Below are positions 9,472 through 19,566 of a DNA stretch of 64,000 bases, piece by piece. The first letter of the stretch is position 1. Each line of letters starts with the position of its first letter. A program made the translations under genes and the position numbers. The notes under the pieces are model-generated. The model did not search any database. It saw nothing but the letters and a program-made list of their open reading frames with translations, and was not told the DNA's origin. This stretch comes from Pseudomonadota bacterium (lineage in GTDB: Bacteria; Desulfobacterota; Desulfobulbia; Desulfobulbales; SURF-16). The DNA is taken from the NCBI GenBank assembly GCA_018816555.1, contig JAHIVT010000138.1, forward strand, positions 35,388 to 99,387, given 5' to 3'.

Positions 9472-10824
9472 TCACTCCTTACTTTTCACCAGCCTGGCGG
9501 CAAAAAAACCATCAAGGGTTTCGTCGGGCTCAGTCTGGAAAAGCCCTTTGTTATTGACGAACCGCTGGGCATCCGGGGGGAAATAGGGGGGGCTGCTGAG
9601 CGCAAATTGGGGCTGGGCTGCCAGAAATTGCGCCATCACTTCCTCATTTTCTTCCGGCTCGATGCTGCAGGTGGCATAGACCAGTACCCCGCCGGGAGCA
9701 AGAAGTGCCGACGCCTCTGAGAGCAGTTTGAGCTGTGCGGCCTGATACCGTTGCAGATCATCTTCGCTACGGTTCCAGCGGATATCCGGATGGCGTCGGA
9801 TTACGCCCAGGCCGGAGCAGGGTGCGTCAACTAAAATAGCCGTAAAAATTCCGTCTGTCTTATCCTGAAAGTCAGCCAGCGTGGATTGCCGACAGCTCAC
9901 CCGGTCGGCCATCCCCATGCGTTTGATATTCTCCTGGAGCAGTTTGAAGCGCATTGGATTGGGTTCAATGGCAACCACCTGGTTGTCTCCCGGGATGAGT
10001 TGGGCCAAATGTATGGTTTTGCCCCCCAGACCGGCGCAGCCATCGAGATAGTTTCCGGCGTCAAAGGGCCCCAGCATCAGAGAAATAAGCTGAGCCCCCT
10101 CATCCTGCACCATGAATGTGCCGCTCGCATAACCGGACAGGCCCGCAATATCCCCCCGGAAATCAGAGAGTACAACCGCCTCGGGGCAGTAAATGCCGGG
10201 CTGGGCGGTTATACCGCACTTTTCCAGTTCACTGATAAAGGCTTCCCGTGTCATGAGTTTTGTGTTGACCCTGAGAACAAGAGGCGCCTGCTGGTTATTT
10301 GTTGTGCAGATTCTTGTGGCCGTGTTTTCGCCATAGCGGACAAGCCACCGTTGATAAAGCCAATCCGGATGACTGAGGCGCACGGCTGGCGGCATCAGAT
10401 TATTGTCCCAGGGGCTGGGCAGAGTCTCCGTCTGCCTGGCAATGTTACGTAACACTCCGTTGACAAAGCCGGTGAGCCATTTGGGCTGTCTGGATTCCTT
10501 AAGTGCCTTGACGGTTTCATTGACTGCAGCGGAAGCAGGAATTCTGTCCATGAAGCAGAGTTGAAAAAGTCCCACCCGCAGGGACTGGAGGGTGAGGTTT
10601 TTCATTTTGTGCAGCGGGTGGCTGGAAAAATCCTGCAGGATGGCGTCAAGATAGCGCTGCCAGCGGAGCACGCCGTAAACCAGGGCTGTGACCAGCGGGG
10701 AGTCTTTGGCGTTGTCCGGCATGGCTTTTTTCAGGATGTTGTCCCTGATCAGATCCACCGGATGACCTGTTTCCTGCCTTTGGCAGAGGACTGTTATGGC
10801 AAGTTGGCGGGGATTGGCTTTCAT
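9472..10824 (-). CDS. rsmB: 16S rRNA (cytosine(967)-C(5))-methyltransferase
   Basis: NusB-like N-terminus plus methyltransferase motifs (DGCAGLGGKTIHLAQL, DAPCSGLGVIRRHPDIRW); start chosen at internal Met MKANPRQLA. Confidence 0.9.
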   Translation of the reverse strand: MKANPRQLAITVLCQRQETGHPVDLIRDNILKKAMPDNAKDSPLVTALVYGVLRWQRYLDAILQDFSSHPLHKMKNLTLQSLRVGLFQLCFMDRIPASAAVNETVKALKESRQPKWLTGFVNGVLRNIARQTETLPSPWDNNLMPPAVRLSHPDWLYQRWLVRYGENTATRICTTNNQQAPLVLRVNTKLMTREAFISELEKCGITAQPGIYCPEAVVLSDFRGDIAGLSGYASGTFMVQDEGAQLISLMLGPFDAGNYLDGCAGLGGKTIHLAQLIPGDNQVVAIEPNPMRFKLLQENIKRMGMADRVSCRQSTLADFQDKTDGIFTAILVDAPCSGLGVIRRHPDIRWNRSEDDLQRYQAAQLKLLSEASALLAPGGVLVYATCSIEPEENEEVMAQFLAAQPQFALSSPPYFPPDAQRFVNNKGLFQTEPDETLDGFFAARLVKSKE

Positions 10825-10887
10825 GGAGGATGATTGTAACACAACTATGAAGGACAAGGGAAGAAGACAGAAGGCAGGAGACAGAAT

Positions 10888-11640
10888 TCAGAAACCACTC
10901 TTCTCACTCCGCACTCCGATGACACTGCAGAAGCGGCCGGTCTTTTTCTCCCGGCGATAGGAAAACCAGTTTGGGTCACATACGGTGCAGATCGCGGTTG
11001 TGAAGATATTTGTTGGCTTTACCCCTGTCTCCTGGAGCTGGCACCTGCTGATTGCCCAGAAGTCAAAATAATTTGGTTTCACCTGAAAAGGGTGAAAATG
11101 CCCAGGCAGTTCCTGCTCGTAATTGATGAATTCAGCGCAGCAGGGGCCGAGCGAAGGGCTGATTGCCGCCAGCAGATGCCCCGGGTCGGTTGCGAACTCC
11201 TCAGCCATAACCCTGATGGTTGCAGCAATGATGTTGTTTACACTGCCGCGCCAGCCACAGTGGATATTGGCCGCCACCTGCCGTTGAGGGTCAAAGAGCA
11301 TGATCGCCTGGCAATCCGCCTGTTGGATCAGCAGGGCAACACCGGCAACATTGGTGATAAAGGCATCGCAGCCGGTGATTTCCAGATCCGTTAGGGGTTT
11401 TCCCGTGATCACATGAACCTGACTGCCATGCACCTGCTGTCCGGAAACGAGGATGTCAACCCCAAGGCTCTGCCTGATCAGTTCCCGGTTTTCTTTGACC
11501 CGTCGAGGATCATCATCACCCCCGTAGCTGATATTGAGCGAATCATATGGGGAAGGGCTTATGCCGCCGTGGCGGTTGAAAATGCCATGAACCAGGCAGG
11601 GGAAGTTTGCAAGTGCAGAAAAGGTAAGAGGAGCAAGCAT
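10888..11640 (-). CDS. pgeF: PgeF/YfiH family polyphenol oxidase (laccase-domain) protein
   Basis: QQADCQAIMLFDP..., NIHCGWRGSVNNII motifs; start chosen at MLAPLTFSAL. Confidence 0.85.
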   Translation of the reverse strand: MLAPLTFSALANFPCLVHGIFNRHGGISPSPYDSLNISYGGDDDPRRVKENRELIRQSLGVDILVSGQQVHGSQVHVITGKPLTDLEITGCDAFITNVAGVALLIQQADCQAIMLFDPQRQVAANIHCGWRGSVNNIIAATIRVMAEEFATDPGHLLAAISPSLGPCCAEFINYEQELPGHFHPFQVKPNYFDFWAISRCQLQETGVKPTNIFTTAICTVCDPNWFSYRREKKTGRFCSVIGVRSEKSGF

Positions 11641-11663
11641 GGCGATGAGGTCGGTAATAGATG

Positions 11664-11700
11664 AAAAAAGGGGATGACCCGCATGGGTCATCCCCTTTTT
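11664..11700. terminator. Rho-independent terminator (bidirectional)
   Basis: AAAAAGGGGATGACCC GCAT GGGTCATCCCCTTTTT. Confidence 0.9.
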
Positions 11701-11772
11701 GCTTTACTCTAAATGGGCTGAAATCGTTTGCAATTTCTTGTCGCAACGAATTCGGCCAGCTATCGATCAGAT

Positions 11773-13446
11773 TTAGAAGTATACCTCAAAGGTCACATAG
11801 ACCTGATCAGCCTTATCGATTGAGGGAGAAAGCATACCATAGTATTCAGCTTCAGCTTTATCTATGTCATAAGGTTTGATATTCCAGTCCATACTTCCGG
11901 TGTAATCATAGTCATAGTGCTGATAGCCAAAGCGCATGAAGGTCTTGGCATACTTGGAAACGGCCTCGCCGGTGGGCAGATCCCAGATGAGGTAGGCCTC
12001 ATAGACATCACCGCGGACGGCAAGTTTGGAGCTGTACATATCATCATGTCCAGGGGTCATGCCGATCCAGTACTGGGAGCCGTGGTTGTACTCAAGACCG
12101 AATTTGAGCCCCAGGTCGTCCATGTCATAGCGGGCGCCTACCCAGATATTATAGCCATCCTCGTTGTCATTGTTAACGGTTTGTGTGCCATTCAAAAAGT
12201 TGCCCACTAAATCATTAAACATGCCGGTGTCATCATCAGGCATGGTACGGCTCCAGCCCGCGGAAACAAAATAATTCAACTTCTCCCATTTATCCATGTA
12301 GACGCCGGAGGTATGCAGGACATCACCCACATTCTGGCGTCCATTCAAGAAGAAGTCGTAAAAAGCATTTGTGGCCTGGTCATCGAATTCAGGATAGTTG
12401 AAGGCGTTGAATACCATGAAAGACTGCAAATAGGCAAGACGATTGCCCTTATTGTAGATATCCCAGCTGAGCCCGGCGAAATCGGTGTCGTTCAGATCCA
12501 CTGATGTTGCATCGTATTGCAGGCTGTTTTCAAAACCGCGGCCGTAGCAGATACGAACCCGGCCCGGTGCGTCCTGTATGCCGAACAGGTTGGCATAGGC
12601 ATATCCCACGGAAATTCCGTCAAAAGGCCAGTCCATATAAGCAGTCGGGGTTGCCATTCTCTCATCCAGGCCCATGCGGATCTGGGCAGCTGGGCCATCG
12701 GTGGTGGGACGGCGGCCGATGGAAAACCAGATCGGCTGGCCGCCGATATTGTTCCAGTTGACAAAGGCACGGTCTACGCGGAGGATCGAGTCACTCGGCT
12801 CCCGGGAGCTTGTTCCGTCAAAAGAGGGAAAACCGAAAGTGGTGAGACCTGGAGGCAGGGTGCTGGTGCCCCAGGTTTTATACATGGCCAGACGTCCCTT
12901 GAAATCCACGTTCTCGGTGGCCTTGACCCGCATATTCAGCCGGAAGCGATTGGTGAATATGGAGGTATTTTTCATCTCGTCATCATCCAGCGGATTCAAT
13001 TGGCCCCCAAAAAAAGCATTCCTCAAATCATTAAGCGATGCTGTCGGGTTTGCACCAAACCAGCTTTGCACATCGACAGGTGTTGTAACCAGATCATTCT
13101 TGTACCAGTCACCCCGGGCGCGGAAATCACCGAAGAGCTGAACGCGGGAAGCCAGGTCCCAGGCCTCGCTTTTTTCATCCAGATCATCAAAGGCTTCTTT
13201 CTGGTTATCTTCCAGAGCTTTCATCTGGTTTTTCAGATCGGCTATTTCCTTCTGGGCCTTCATGTCAGTGGCCGGGCCCTGCCCCTCTCGCATGGCCGCC
13301 ATCTGTGCTTTTAAATTGGCGAGTTCCTGGGTCAGCCGGTCAACCTGTGCTGCCAGGTCGCTGGTGGCATTAGTGCTGCCGGCGGTAGCCATGACAGGAA
13401 ATGCGAGGAGTCCGGCCAAGGCGATTGTTGAGATTTTTTTTAACAT
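11773..13446 (-). CDS. Outer membrane porin-like protein (DUF3373-type) with N-terminal coiled coil
   Basis: Signal peptide, coiled-coil segment, beta-rich body, C-terminal Phe (FEVYF). Confidence 0.75.
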   Translation of the reverse strand: MLKKISTIALAGLLAFPVMATAGSTNATSDLAAQVDRLTQELANLKAQMAAMREGQGPATDMKAQKEIADLKNQMKALEDNQKEAFDDLDEKSEAWDLASRVQLFGDFRARGDWYKNDLVTTPVDVQSWFGANPTASLNDLRNAFFGGQLNPLDDDEMKNTSIFTNRFRLNMRVKATENVDFKGRLAMYKTWGTSTLPPGLTTFGFPSFDGTSSREPSDSILRVDRAFVNWNNIGGQPIWFSIGRRPTTDGPAAQIRMGLDERMATPTAYMDWPFDGISVGYAYANLFGIQDAPGRVRICYGRGFENSLQYDATSVDLNDTDFAGLSWDIYNKGNRLAYLQSFMVFNAFNYPEFDDQATNAFYDFFLNGRQNVGDVLHTSGVYMDKWEKLNYFVSAGWSRTMPDDDTGMFNDLVGNFLNGTQTVNNDNEDGYNIWVGARYDMDDLGLKFGLEYNHGSQYWIGMTPGHDDMYSSKLAVRGDVYEAYLIWDLPTGEAVSKYAKTFMRFGYQHYDYDYTGSMDWNIKPYDIDKAEAEYYGMLSPSIDKADQVYVTFEVYF

Positions 13447-13883
13447 ATCTCCCTCCTAAAAAAAGATGTGATTTGCAGACATTTAAAGGAAATGTCTGCC
13501 CCCCAAATTTTTTACCGACAGCCGAAATTTCAGAAAGATCAAGCTGATTGCCATGCGGAGCCGGTAAAAATATTTCTTATATCGTTTGTCTATCTCGAAG
13601 TAGGTGTATTGTCAATAGTAATTTAACGAACTGCTTGAGTAGGTCAAAAGATACCGGGGGGAAATTTTTAAAGCAAATTAGGCAATTGCAAATTTTTCAT
13701 TATCAGCCTGCAATGTAATGGCTCATTCATTTTTCTCGGTGACCGCAGGTCGAGGACAGGCGGGAGATCACACCACACGGCAATCAATTACTTATATTTA
13801 GCTTGCCTGCATACTTTCATTGTTTTATTTTGTGCATTTGCCTGTAAATTTTCAGTATCATCACCTTTTTAAGGAAAGAAAAA

Positions 13884-14720
13884 ATGTACTTTCAGGATAT
13901 TATTTTTGAATTAAGTCGTTATTGGGCTGATCAGGGCTGCGTGATCCAGCAGCCATACGATATGGAAGTCGGAGCGGGAACCTTTCACCCTGCCACCCTG
14001 TTACGAGCCCTTGGGCCCGAGCCGTGGAAGGCGGCCTATGTCCAGCCTTCCCGGCGACCGACAGATGGCCGATATGGGGAAAACCCGAACCGGCTTCAGC
14101 ATTATTATCAGTTTCAGGTCGTGCTGAAGCCGTCACCGGCGGATTCCCAGGGTTTGTATCTGGAGAGCCTGAAGCGCTTTAATCTTAACCTGCTGCAGCA
14201 TGATATCCGTTTTGTTGAGGATGACTGGGAATCACCCACCCTTGGCGCCAGCGGTCTGGGCTGGGAGGTGTGGCTTGACGGCATGGAGATCACTCAGTTT
14301 ACTTATTTCCAGCAGGCCGGCAGTCAGGAGCTCAGCCCTGTTACCGTTGAGATTACCTATGGCCTTGAACGAATAGCCATGTATCTCCAGGGGGTCAACA
14401 GCGTCTATGATATTGCCTGGAACAAAGAGGTCAAATATGGCCAGATTTTTCATCAGGCAGAGGTTGAATTTTCCGCCTTTAATTTTGAACATGCCAATGT
14501 GGAATTTCTGGTGTCCTATTTTAATTCCTGCGAACAGGAGGCGCTCAAGCTGCTTGAAAAGGATCTGCTTCTGCCGGCCTATGATTATTGCCTGAAATGT
14601 TCCCATACTTTTAACCTTCTCGATGCGCGCAAGGCAATCAGTGTGTCGGAGCGCACCCGCTATATCGGCAGAATTCGAAATATCGCCAGGAAAGTTGCTG
14701 AGAAAAAGTGTAATCTGTAA
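13884..14720 (+). CDS. glyQ: Glycyl-tRNA synthetase alpha subunit
   Basis: [48 protein letters not shown], strongly conserved GlyQ N-terminus. Confidence 0.95.
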   Translation: MYFQDIIFELSRYWADQGCVIQQPYDMEVGAGTFHPATLLRALGPEPWKAAYVQPSRRPTDGRYGENPNRLQHYYQFQVVLKPSPADSQGLYLESLKRFNLNLLQHDIRFVEDDWESPTLGASGLGWEVWLDGMEITQFTYFQQAGSQELSPVTVEITYGLERIAMYLQGVNSVYDIAWNKEVKYGQIFHQAEVEFSAFNFEHANVEFLVSYFNSCEQEALKLLEKDLLLPAYDYCLKCSHTFNLLDARKAISVSERTRYIGRIRNIARKVAEKKCNL

Positions 14721-14934
14721 ATGCTTGGTATGAGCTGAATACCGGTTCATTTTGTTTCATTTGGGCGGGTCTCCGGTGTAGTTTTCCCTTGACTTTCTCT
14801 GTAAGAGAGATATTTATAACCTGGAAAAATTGTGTGAGAACTACTTTTTAAAAATCACACGGAATTCGGGTGTTATGCATTTTCCTCACCCGGTTGTTTG
14901 GATTGTATGAATTTTTTCTGGGAGGAGAAAGAAA

Positions 14935-15027
14935 ATGAGTAGAGCGTCAGAGACGCCTGGCAGTGTGGAGGCGCTGCAGGAATTATGGGCAGACATGTTT
15001 ATGAAGGAGGCGACAGTCTTTACTTGA
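14935..15027 (+). CDS. Candidate 30-aa small ORF with strong RBS
   Basis: GGGAGGAGAAAGAAA-ATG; MSRASETPGSVEALQELWADMFMKEATVFT*. Confidence 0.35.
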   Translation: MSRASETPGSVEALQELWADMFMKEATVFT

Positions 15028-15192
15028 CTTTGATCTCGTAAAACTAAGCTGCTGTGAAAGTTCACTGTTGTTCGACGATGAAATGGTTTTCCGGGAGCCT
15101 GGTTGCCGATCGGGTCCGGAGAGAAGAAAGAATAAGAGTCGACTTCTGCTGCCTTCGGCCGGCAGAAAGCGAACGAGATATGATAAGGTAGT

Positions 15193-17352
15193 GTGATGAT
15201 ATACAAAATTTTCCCCTTTCTTGCCTGGTTCACAGGGTATGACGCTGGCAAATTTAAAACAGACCTTTTGGCCGGTATTACCGTTGCACTTGTCTTGATT
15301 CCCCAGTCCATGGCCTATGCTCAGCTGGCTGGACTACCTCCCTATTACGGATTGTATGCAGCCTTTCTGCCACCTATGGTGGCCTCGCTTTTCGGCTCCA
15401 GTCGCCAGCTTGCCACCGGGCCTGTAGCGGTTGTGTCGCTGATGTCTGCAGCATCTCTTGAACCACTTGCCACGGCAGGGTCTGCCGAATTTATAGCCTA
15501 TTCAATTGTTCTTGCCCTGATTGTCGGTATTTTCCAGTTTTCCCTCGGCGTTCTGCGTCTGGGTCTTGTTGTAAACTTTCTTTCCCACCCGGTTGTCAAC
15601 GGCTTCACCAATGCGGCAGCCATTATCATTGCCTCATCCCAGTTTTCAAAATTTTTCGGAGTTTATGTGGACAAGGGGACTCACCATTATGAAACCATGG
15701 TGAGCGTGTTTCAGGCGGCAATGGATTTCACCCATATCCCGACACTGATGTATGGTATCGGGGCGGTTGTCATCATGGTGGTGCTCAGGAAGATCAACCC
15801 GCGCATTCCCAACGTGCTGGTAGCGGTGGCCATTACCACGCTGATTTCCTACTTCACCGGTTACAATAAGGACGCTTTTGTTGATATTTCCGCCATTCAG
15901 CTCAATGGTCTTCAGGAGCAGGCCGCTGATTTTAATGCGACGGTGAAAGAAGTAAAAAAAATGGGTGAGGAGCGGGCTGCCCTTGGTCTCAAGGTGGATG
16001 AGGAGTTGAAAAGCATCAAGGAGAAAGGCCACGGCTCCACATCAATTGAGCTGATTAAACTGAAGAGCGAGGTGGAAATTCTGTCCAGCAGGATGGAAGA
16101 AGCAAAAAATCATGCCGGAGATATTCGTGATGTTGTCCGCAAGATGAAATTTGAAGGGGTGAAAGTGGGTGATAATTACATCTTCTATCCAAAAGATGCT
16201 GTTCCTGCAGGCGTGCAGACCGATGGCAACATCTGGCGGATCAAGATTGGAAATTCCGCGCTTGACACAACCAAAATCAAGGTTATGGGCGGCGGTGACG
16301 TGGTTGGCAAGATTCCTGAAGGTCTCCCCCAGTTCACCGTGCCGCAGCTCTCCGTAAAAAAATTCTTCAAGCTGCTGCCCACCGCTGTTATTATTTCCCT
16401 GCTGGGATTTATGGAAGCCATCGCCATTGCCAAGGCCATGGCGGCTAAGACCGGCCAGAAGCTTGACCCGAACCAGGAACTCATCGGCCAAGGCCTGGGC
16501 AACATACTTGGCTCGATCGGCTCCAGCTATGCGGTGTCGGGTTCCTTTTCCCGTTCCGCCGTTAACCTGCAGGCAGGTGCGGTTTCCGGTGTTTCCGCGG
16601 TTGTCACCTCTCTTATGGTTGTTGTCACCTTGCTGTTTTTTACGCCGCTGCTCTATCATCTACCCCAGGCTGTTCTGGCCGCGGTAATTATGATGGCGGT
16701 TATCGGTCTTGTCAACATCAAGGGTTTTGCCCATGCCTGGAAGGCGCAATGGTATGACGGAGCAATTTCCATTCTCTGCTTTGCTGTTACTCTTTATTTC
16801 GCCCCGCATCTTGATAAGGGCATTATGGTCGGTGTAGCTCTTTCCATGGGTGTTTTTCTGTATAAATCCATGCGGCCGGTGGTGGCCAGCCTGTCCATGC
16901 ATGAGGAAAACGTGCTGAAAAGTGCTGAGTACTATCGTCTCAAGGGCTGTCGCCACATTTCAGTGGTACGTTTTGACGGTGCTCTGTTTTTTGCCAATGC
17001 CAGCTATCTTGATGAACAGGTCATGAAATTCCGTAACGAACAGCCGGATCTGCGCTATATCCTGCTGGATGCCAGGGGTATCAATGATATGGACGCCTCC
17101 GGCGAGGAGGCCTTGCATCTCCTTGTCGAGCGGGTTCGCAGTGCGGGCCTTGGGTTTGCCATGTCCGGCGTCAAGGGGCAGGTGATGGTTGTCATGCAGC
17201 GCACCGGCTTGTTGGATAAAATCGGCAAGGATAGTCTTTTCCCCGATACGGAGCAGGCGGTTAAAACCATTATTAAGAAAATTCATGGCACTGGTGATCT
17301 TCCCGCAGATGGGTGCAAGGATTGCCCCTTAACCAAGTATATTCCTGCCTAA
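15193..17352 (+). CDS. SulP family anion transporter with C-terminal STAS domain and a coiled-coil-like insertion
   Basis: PQSMAYAQLAGLPPYYGLYAAFLP, SFSRSAVNLQAGA, C-terminal STAS (LLDARGINDMDASGEEAL). Confidence 0.9.
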   Translation: MMIYKIFPFLAWFTGYDAGKFKTDLLAGITVALVLIPQSMAYAQLAGLPPYYGLYAAFLPPMVASLFGSSRQLATGPVAVVSLMSAASLEPLATAGSAEFIAYSIVLALIVGIFQFSLGVLRLGLVVNFLSHPVVNGFTNAAAIIIASSQFSKFFGVYVDKGTHHYETMVSVFQAAMDFTHIPTLMYGIGAVVIMVVLRKINPRIPNVLVAVAITTLISYFTGYNKDAFVDISAIQLNGLQEQAADFNATVKEVKKMGEERAALGLKVDEELKSIKEKGHGSTSIELIKLKSEVEILSSRMEEAKNHAGDIRDVVRKMKFEGVKVGDNYIFYPKDAVPAGVQTDGNIWRIKIGNSALDTTKIKVMGGGDVVGKIPEGLPQFTVPQLSVKKFFKLLPTAVIISLLGFMEAIAIAKAMAAKTGQKLDPNQELIGQGLGNILGSIGSSYAVSGSFSRSAVNLQAGAVSGVSAVVTSLMVVVTLLFFTPLLYHLPQAVLAAVIMMAVIGLVNIKGFAHAWKAQWYDGAISILCFAVTLYFAPHLDKGIMVGVALSMGVFLYKSMRPVVASLSMHEENVLKSAEYYRLKGCRHISVVRFDGALFFANASYLDEQVMKFRNEQPDLRYILLDARGINDMDASGEEALHLLVERVRSAGLGFAMSGVKGQVMVVMQRTGLLDKIGKDSLFPDTEQAVKTIIKKIHGTGDLPADGCKDCPLTKYIPA

Positions 17353-17376
17353 AGTAGGAGTGAGTCAGATTTAGGC

Positions 17377-17413
17377 AAAAAAAGGCCCGGGCAAATTGCC
17401 CGGGCCTTTTTTT
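17377..17413. terminator. Bidirectional terminator between the SulP gene and tRNA-Sec
   Basis: AAAAAAAGGCCCGGGCAA ATT GCCCGGGCCTTTTTTT. Confidence 0.9.
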
Positions 17414-17430
17414 GTTGCGATTTCAAGTAA

Positions 17431-17528
17431 TGGCGGAAGTGCATGGGAATCGAACCCACCCACCAAGCTGTTAACCCGGTGCACCGGATTTGAAGTCCGG
17501 GAGAGCCACCAGCGCCCTTTCCACTTCC
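17431..17528 (-). tRNA. selC: tRNA-Sec (anticodon TCA)
   Basis: 98 nt; GGAAGTGG...CCGGACTTCAAATCCGG...GGGTTCGATTCCC...CACTTCCGCCA; long variable arm, TCA anticodon, encoded CCA. Confidence 0.93.
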
Positions 17529-17748
17529 TTAGAATTGAAATGATGAAAAAATTATACTGTAACACTTGAATGTGACAAAAAATTAATACATAATCATAGT
17601 AATTCTTCTTGCCCAATACGGCAACTTTTTTTATAAAAGGTGGGTAATGCCTGGTTTTAAAAGCTTGCAATAGTTGTTTGGATTTGTTTTATGTGCTTTT
17701 TTGCAGGACTCAGAACGTTTTAATATTTCTAATCGGAGATTAAAAAAA

Positions 17749-18114
17749 ATGGAATGCGAGCGCTTAAACAGGCTTGTACGGTCATGGTATGTGCAGGTAC
17801 AAGAAGAGTCATTAGCTCCAGCCAGAATGGTTGAGTTTATGGAAAAACATCTCAAGGGATGTGGAGCATGTCTTGCTGATCCTGATGTCCGTGCCGAAGT
17901 GAAAAAGATTACAGAGATTGTTCTTCCTCCTTCCAAGATGGTTAAAGCCGTCAGGGAGGACGACGATGAGGAAGCCGTCGATGATTCTCCTTCACCCTAC
18001 TATGCCGCGGAAGATGAGGATGAATTGTCAGTCGGCGATGGGGAGGATGTAGAAGAGGATGAGGAAGAGGATGAATTTATCCCTTCCATGGTTGACGATG
18101 ACGATGATTTGTAA
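17749..18114 (+). CDS. Conserved hypothetical with CxxC and highly acidic C-terminal tail
   Basis: MECERLNRLVRSWYVQVQEESLAPARMVEFMEKHLKGCGACL... then Asp/Glu-rich tail; start chosen at internal ATG. Confidence 0.65.
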   Translation: MECERLNRLVRSWYVQVQEESLAPARMVEFMEKHLKGCGACLADPDVRAEVKKITEIVLPPSKMVKAVREDDDEEAVDDSPSPYYAAEDEDELSVGDGEDVEEDEEEDEFIPSMVDDDDDL

Positions 18115-18224
18115 TTCCAAGTGATCCGTCTTGTTGATCAAGATTGTTTTTCAGGAGAAATAAGCGGCATCCGGTTTCTTTGCTGATATTCTGCATGAGA
18201 AAACGTAATACCGCCAGCAAGTTG

Positions 18225-18266
18225 GGCTGCAACCTTATTTCGTTTATTCAGGTTGCAGCCTTTTTT
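18225..18266 (+). terminator. Rho-independent terminator
   Basis: GGCTGCAACCT...AGGTTGCAGCC-TTTTTT. Confidence 0.85.
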
Positions 18267-18353
18267 CTTGGTCGTCTCAGTTGCAGCGTCCCACAGGTGG
18301 TAAACGGTTCTTTCCTCTGAGGCAATGATTGCAAATGAATCATTGCCTTCAGC

Positions 18354-19208
18354 CTATTTTTTCTTAAATATCTTGTAGATTGAAGAAAAATCTTCCTGGC
18401 CAATCCCATCGGCAAACGCCTTTGCATAGAGCTCTTTGACCATGGCTCCGGTAAAAAGTGGTTTTTTCTCGCTGTAGGCCAAATCCATCAGGCAGTGCAG
18501 GTCTTTGTAGATGAGGGCATTGGAGAAGTGGGTTGAAAAATCTTCCTCCAGAAGTTTTGTTTTTTTGGCGTTGAGGACGAGGGAGTTGCCTCCGCCGACT
18601 GACAAGATTTCAATAACATCCTTTTTGTCCATGCCAACGTGTTCTGCAAAGGAGACTGCCTCGGCAATAGTTGCCATGAAACTTCCCAGCGTGAGATTGT
18701 TAATGAGTTTCATTTTTGTGGCGAGCGCCGGTTTTTCAAGAAAGAATATATTTTTTCCAATATCTTCCAGAACAGGCTTGATCTTTTTATAGGCAGAAGG
18801 GTCACCGCTGACAAGTACCGTTAAATTTCCCTGGGAGGCAGGGACAACGCTGCCCAATACGGGCGATTCCAGATAGAAGGCACCAGCCTCCTTGCATATG
18901 GTGTGAAAAGAGACAACGTCGGTAAAATGGTTGGTTGTCAGATCTATGATAATTTTACCGGTTGTATTTGCGGCAAGCAGGCCTTGCTCGCCAGTGAGAA
19001 CATTGCGTACGGCATGACTGTCAAAAAGGCATAAAAACAGAATGTCAGCTTGTTCGGCAACGGCCCTGGGCGAATCAACTTCACTGCATTTTAGTCCTTC
19101 GGTCTTGCCGGCACTTCTATTCCAGACGATAAGGGTGTGTTCACGTTCAACAAGTCTTCCGGCTATTGCTTTGCCAAGATGGCCGAGTCCGATAAATCCT
19201 GCTTTCAT
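18354..19208 (-). CDS. NAD(P)-dependent oxidoreductase, 3-hydroxyisobutyrate dehydrogenase family
   Basis: GFIGLGHLGKAIAGRL N-terminus, INNLTLGSFMATIAEAVSFAE motif. Confidence 0.85.
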   Translation of the reverse strand: MKAGFIGLGHLGKAIAGRLVEREHTLIVWNRSAGKTEGLKCSEVDSPRAVAEQADILFLCLFDSHAVRNVLTGEQGLLAANTTGKIIIDLTTNHFTDVVSFHTICKEAGAFYLESPVLGSVVPASQGNLTVLVSGDPSAYKKIKPVLEDIGKNIFFLEKPALATKMKLINNLTLGSFMATIAEAVSFAEHVGMDKKDVIEILSVGGGNSLVLNAKKTKLLEEDFSTHFSNALIYKDLHCLMDLAYSEKKPLFTGAMVKELYAKAFADGIGQEDFSSIYKIFKKK

Positions 19209-19404
19209 TTTGGCTATCCTCCCTTCTGTCTCGTATTAAATTGTTTGCCGATTTACAGTTATTGCAAATGCGGGCAAAGGCGTGTGTTCGATTTATTCTA
19301 GCATCTTTTTTGTTAGGGGTGGCGTAAATAATGATGAAAAGAGAAGGGGAGATGATGCAAAAGTTCCGTTTTCTAACTCCGGATCTGCGTATGGGTGGGT
19401 GAAC

Positions 19405-19442
19405 AAAAAAAAGCCGCAACCCTTGAGGATTGCGGCTTTTTT
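19405..19442. terminator. Terminator downstream of tRNA-Met
   Basis: AAAAAAAAGCCGCAA...TTGCGGCTTTTTT. Confidence 0.85.
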
Positions 19443-19449
19443 AATTACT

Positions 19450-19526
19450 TGGTGGCGATGCAGGGAATTGAACCCCGGACACTACGGATATGAGCCGTAT
19501 GCTCTAACCATCTGAGCTACATCGCC
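19450..19526 (-). tRNA. tRNA with CAT anticodon (tRNA-Met, possibly tRNA-Ile2)
   Basis: GGCGATGTAGCTCAGATGGTTAGAGCATACGGCTCATATCCGTAGTGTCCGGGGTTCAATTCCCTGCATCGCCACCA. Confidence 0.93.
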
Positions 19527-19566
19527 GTATTCTGTACCCGCCTTCTTCCTAGGCGTATATAGAAAA

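Noticed and set aside
12517-13314. 265-aa ORF on + strand
   Set aside because: Antisense to the porin gene; no family motifs.
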